Below are positions 12,832 to 14,141 of a stretch of 14,141 bases of DNA, piece after piece. The notes under the pieces are model-generated. The model saw only the letters and a program-made list of their open reading frames with translations, was not told the origin of the DNA and did no database searches. Source of the DNA: JBBDIO01 sp040880365 (lineage in GTDB: Bacteria > Chloroflexota > Anaerolineae > Caldilineales > Caldilineaceae). The stretch is from assembly GCA_040880365.1 (NCBI GenBank), contig JBBDIO010000232.1, forward strand, positions 1 to 14,141. Direction: 5' to 3'. A program made the translations under genes and the position numbers. The first letter of the stretch is position 1. Each line of letters opens with the position of its first letter.

Positions 12832-14141
12832 CTATGCGCTGTTCGACGATGAATTTGCAACCTGTTTCGCGGCGCGGCGACCTTCTTTTCCATATTCCGG
12901 ATGGCCCAATACCAGCAAGATGGCGAGTACGGTCCACACATTTGCCATCAGAATTGCATCCAGGTCGATCGCATCGGTAAAGCCATACATAGCCAACGCG
13001 ATCAATATCCATCGCCCAAAGCGCAATATGGAATACTGGACCATGCTGGTGCTGACCACGCGCAATGGAGATGTATAGCGCCAAAGGCTAAACGCCAAAA
13101 TCGCAAAGGTGACTAAGCCAAACAGACCATGCTTATAGAGTATGCCCAGGTAGTAACTATGCGAGCCTGCGGGGAAGGTCATACCTTCCACATGTCGCTC
13201 GGTACCCCAGCCAAACCAAGGGCTGTCTAACCATCCTTGCAGCGTAACAATATAGACGGCAAACCGGCTGTTGAAGGAACCGGCACCCCGGGCAAATACG
13301 AAATCCTGTCCCATATCTGTAAGCGCATCCCAAATCTGGGGCACGATTCCGCCTACAACGAGGAGCACCGCCGCAGTGATCACCGTGAACAAGGCGACAT
13401 GTAACAAACGCCGTAAATTACCTCGAAACAGGTATATCACCGCAAAATAGACGCCGCCCAAAGCAAAGCCGAGAATTGCGACGCGGGCGGTAGTGTGTGC
13501 CAGATTTACCAGGGCAAAGACGATCAGGACGCCCCCCACCACTTTGAGAAGATTGGAACGCGACCAGTAGAATATACTCAGATATAAAGGAATCACAACG
13601 GCCATTGCCGCGCCATAGTGAGTATGGTAGAGTCCAAAACTCGTCAATCGGAAATAGCGCCCCCCAAACCAGGTAAACCACCCCATATTCCCAAACGATT
13701 GATTGACAATTTGCCTGACCAACTGCATGTCTTTGATGGAACCGGGCAATATATAGCCAATCGGCGATTGAAACGAGGGGCGGAAGATATCCAAAATTGC
13801 CAACATTCCCAGAATGACGGAGAGACCATAGGCAAACAACACAGACTTGAGCACAGAAATCACATCATCATCATTATTACATGTATTCGTGACGATCAGC
13901 AGAATACAAATGGCAGCGTAGTTATAACTAAAGCTGCGGAGAAATGTCATCAGCCGATATGATTCCACAATGAAAAAACCGGAGGTAAAATAGGCAATTA
14001 AAAACAGGAAAAGCAAACGTGTGGAAGGAAAAATCCGAACTCGAAAATTACTAAACTTTAGCAGCTTAAACAGGCTCCATGTCAAGACAACCGGCCAGAT
14101 AAACTGTTCCAGCCCAAAGATCCACCAGAATGGCAGCAAAT
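12832..14141 (-). CDS. O-antigen ligase/polymerase family membrane protein (5' end outside window)
   Basis: At least 435 residues lie in the window. A TTG at 14139 is the only start-like codon near the edge, and the first residues (LPFWWIFGLEQF) look like the inside of a first membrane helix, so the gene very probably begins beyond 14141. About ten or more hydrophobic segments are visible. The Wzy_C region shows NSRFAVY, DSPWFGWGTERH and GSHSYYLGILYKHGLFG, equivalent to the Arg and His motifs of the other ligase-like protein in this window, though overall similarity between the two looks low. It ends in a hydrophilic Lys/Arg/Ser-rich tail, 4 nt before the TagA-type gene. The upstream part is much AT-richer than the rest of the window. 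It could be the Wzy polymerase of the locus, but this is inference. Confidence 0.85.
   Translation of the reverse strand, partial: LLPFWWIFGLEQFIWPVVLTWSLFKLLKFSNFRVRIFPSTRLLFLFLIAYFTSGFFIVESYRLMTFLRSFSYNYAAICILLIVTNTCNNDDDVISVLKSVLFAYGLSVILGMLAILDIFRPSFQSPIGYILPGSIKDMQLVRQIVNQSFGNMGWFTWFGGRYFRLTSFGLYHTHYGAAMAVVIPLYLSIFYWSRSNLLKVVGGVLIVFALVNLAHTTARVAILGFALGGVYFAVIYLFRGNLRRLLHVALFTVITAAVLLVVGGIVPQIWDALTDMGQDFVFARGAGSFNSRFAVYIVTLQGWLDSPWFGWGTERHVEGMTFPAGSHSYYLGILYKHGLFGLVTFAILAFSLWRYTSPLRVVSTSMVQYSILRFGRWILIALAMYGFTDAIDLDAILMANVWTVLAILLVLGHPEYGKEGRRAAKQVANSSSNSA

Noticed and set aside
12828..12941. Upstream extension of the TagA-type gene to 12941
   Set aside because: It would overlap the preceding gene by over 100 bp, and the normal family N-terminus begins at 12827 right after that gene's stop.

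Overview
This is a GC-rich bacterial chromosome window with two functional blocks: a three-gene polyamine operon and a cell-surface polysaccharide region. A pair of small membrane-protein genes and a hexose phosphomutase lie between them. No RNA genes, insertion sequences, CRISPR arrays or phage genes were seen. The taxon cannot be fixed from sequence alone. The gene content suggests an environmental bacterium, and Chloroflexota (Anaerolineae-like) is my best but tentative guess. The basis is the YIP1-type protein pair, the archaeal-type arginine decarboxylase beside a deoxyhypusine-synthase-like gene, and at least one start codon with no visible ribosome binding site.

Polyamine block (39-2773, minus strand). 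A promoter at 2745-2773 (TTGACG, 17 nt, TACCAT) reads into a pyruvoyl-dependent arginine decarboxylase, then agmatinase, then a deoxyhypusine-synthase-like protein. Together they would convert arginine to agmatine to putrescine and then to a longer polyamine, most likely homospermidine. No AdoMet decarboxylase or spermidine synthase is visible. A perfect 11-bp stem-loop sits between agmatinase and the last gene, and it affects where that gene starts.

Membrane pair (2980-4526, plus strand). Two divergent YIP1-like paralogues overlap by ATGA and have their own promoter. Their function is unknown.

Polysaccharide block (4596-14141). On the minus strand, in order of transcription, come a WcaJ/PglC-type phosphoglycosyl transferase with a four-pass N-terminus (10372-8939), a very large Wzz-type chain-length protein without a kinase domain (8655-6400), an intrinsic terminator, and a phosphoglucomutase/phosphomannomutase (6143-4596). 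Farther right on the minus strand are an O-antigen ligase/polymerase-like protein cut by the window edge and a WecB/TagA/CpsF glycosyltransferase, only 4 nt apart. A second O-antigen ligase/polymerase-like gene (10679-12034) lies on the plus strand, divergent from the phosphoglycosyl transferase. The block looks like a Wzy-dependent export locus: sugar-phosphate supply, lipid-linked initiation, glycosyl transfer, polymerisation or ligation, and length control.

The most unusual non-coding features are three. One is a nested inverted-repeat leader with a terminator-like hairpin upstream of the phosphoglycosyl transferase (10443-10554). One is a 29-bp tandem repeat that copies the end of that gene (8886-8966). 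One is the intercistronic hairpin at 1052-1084. I found no clearly undescribed multi-gene system. The strongest leads are the altered active site of the deoxyhypusine-synthase-like enzyme and the structured leader.
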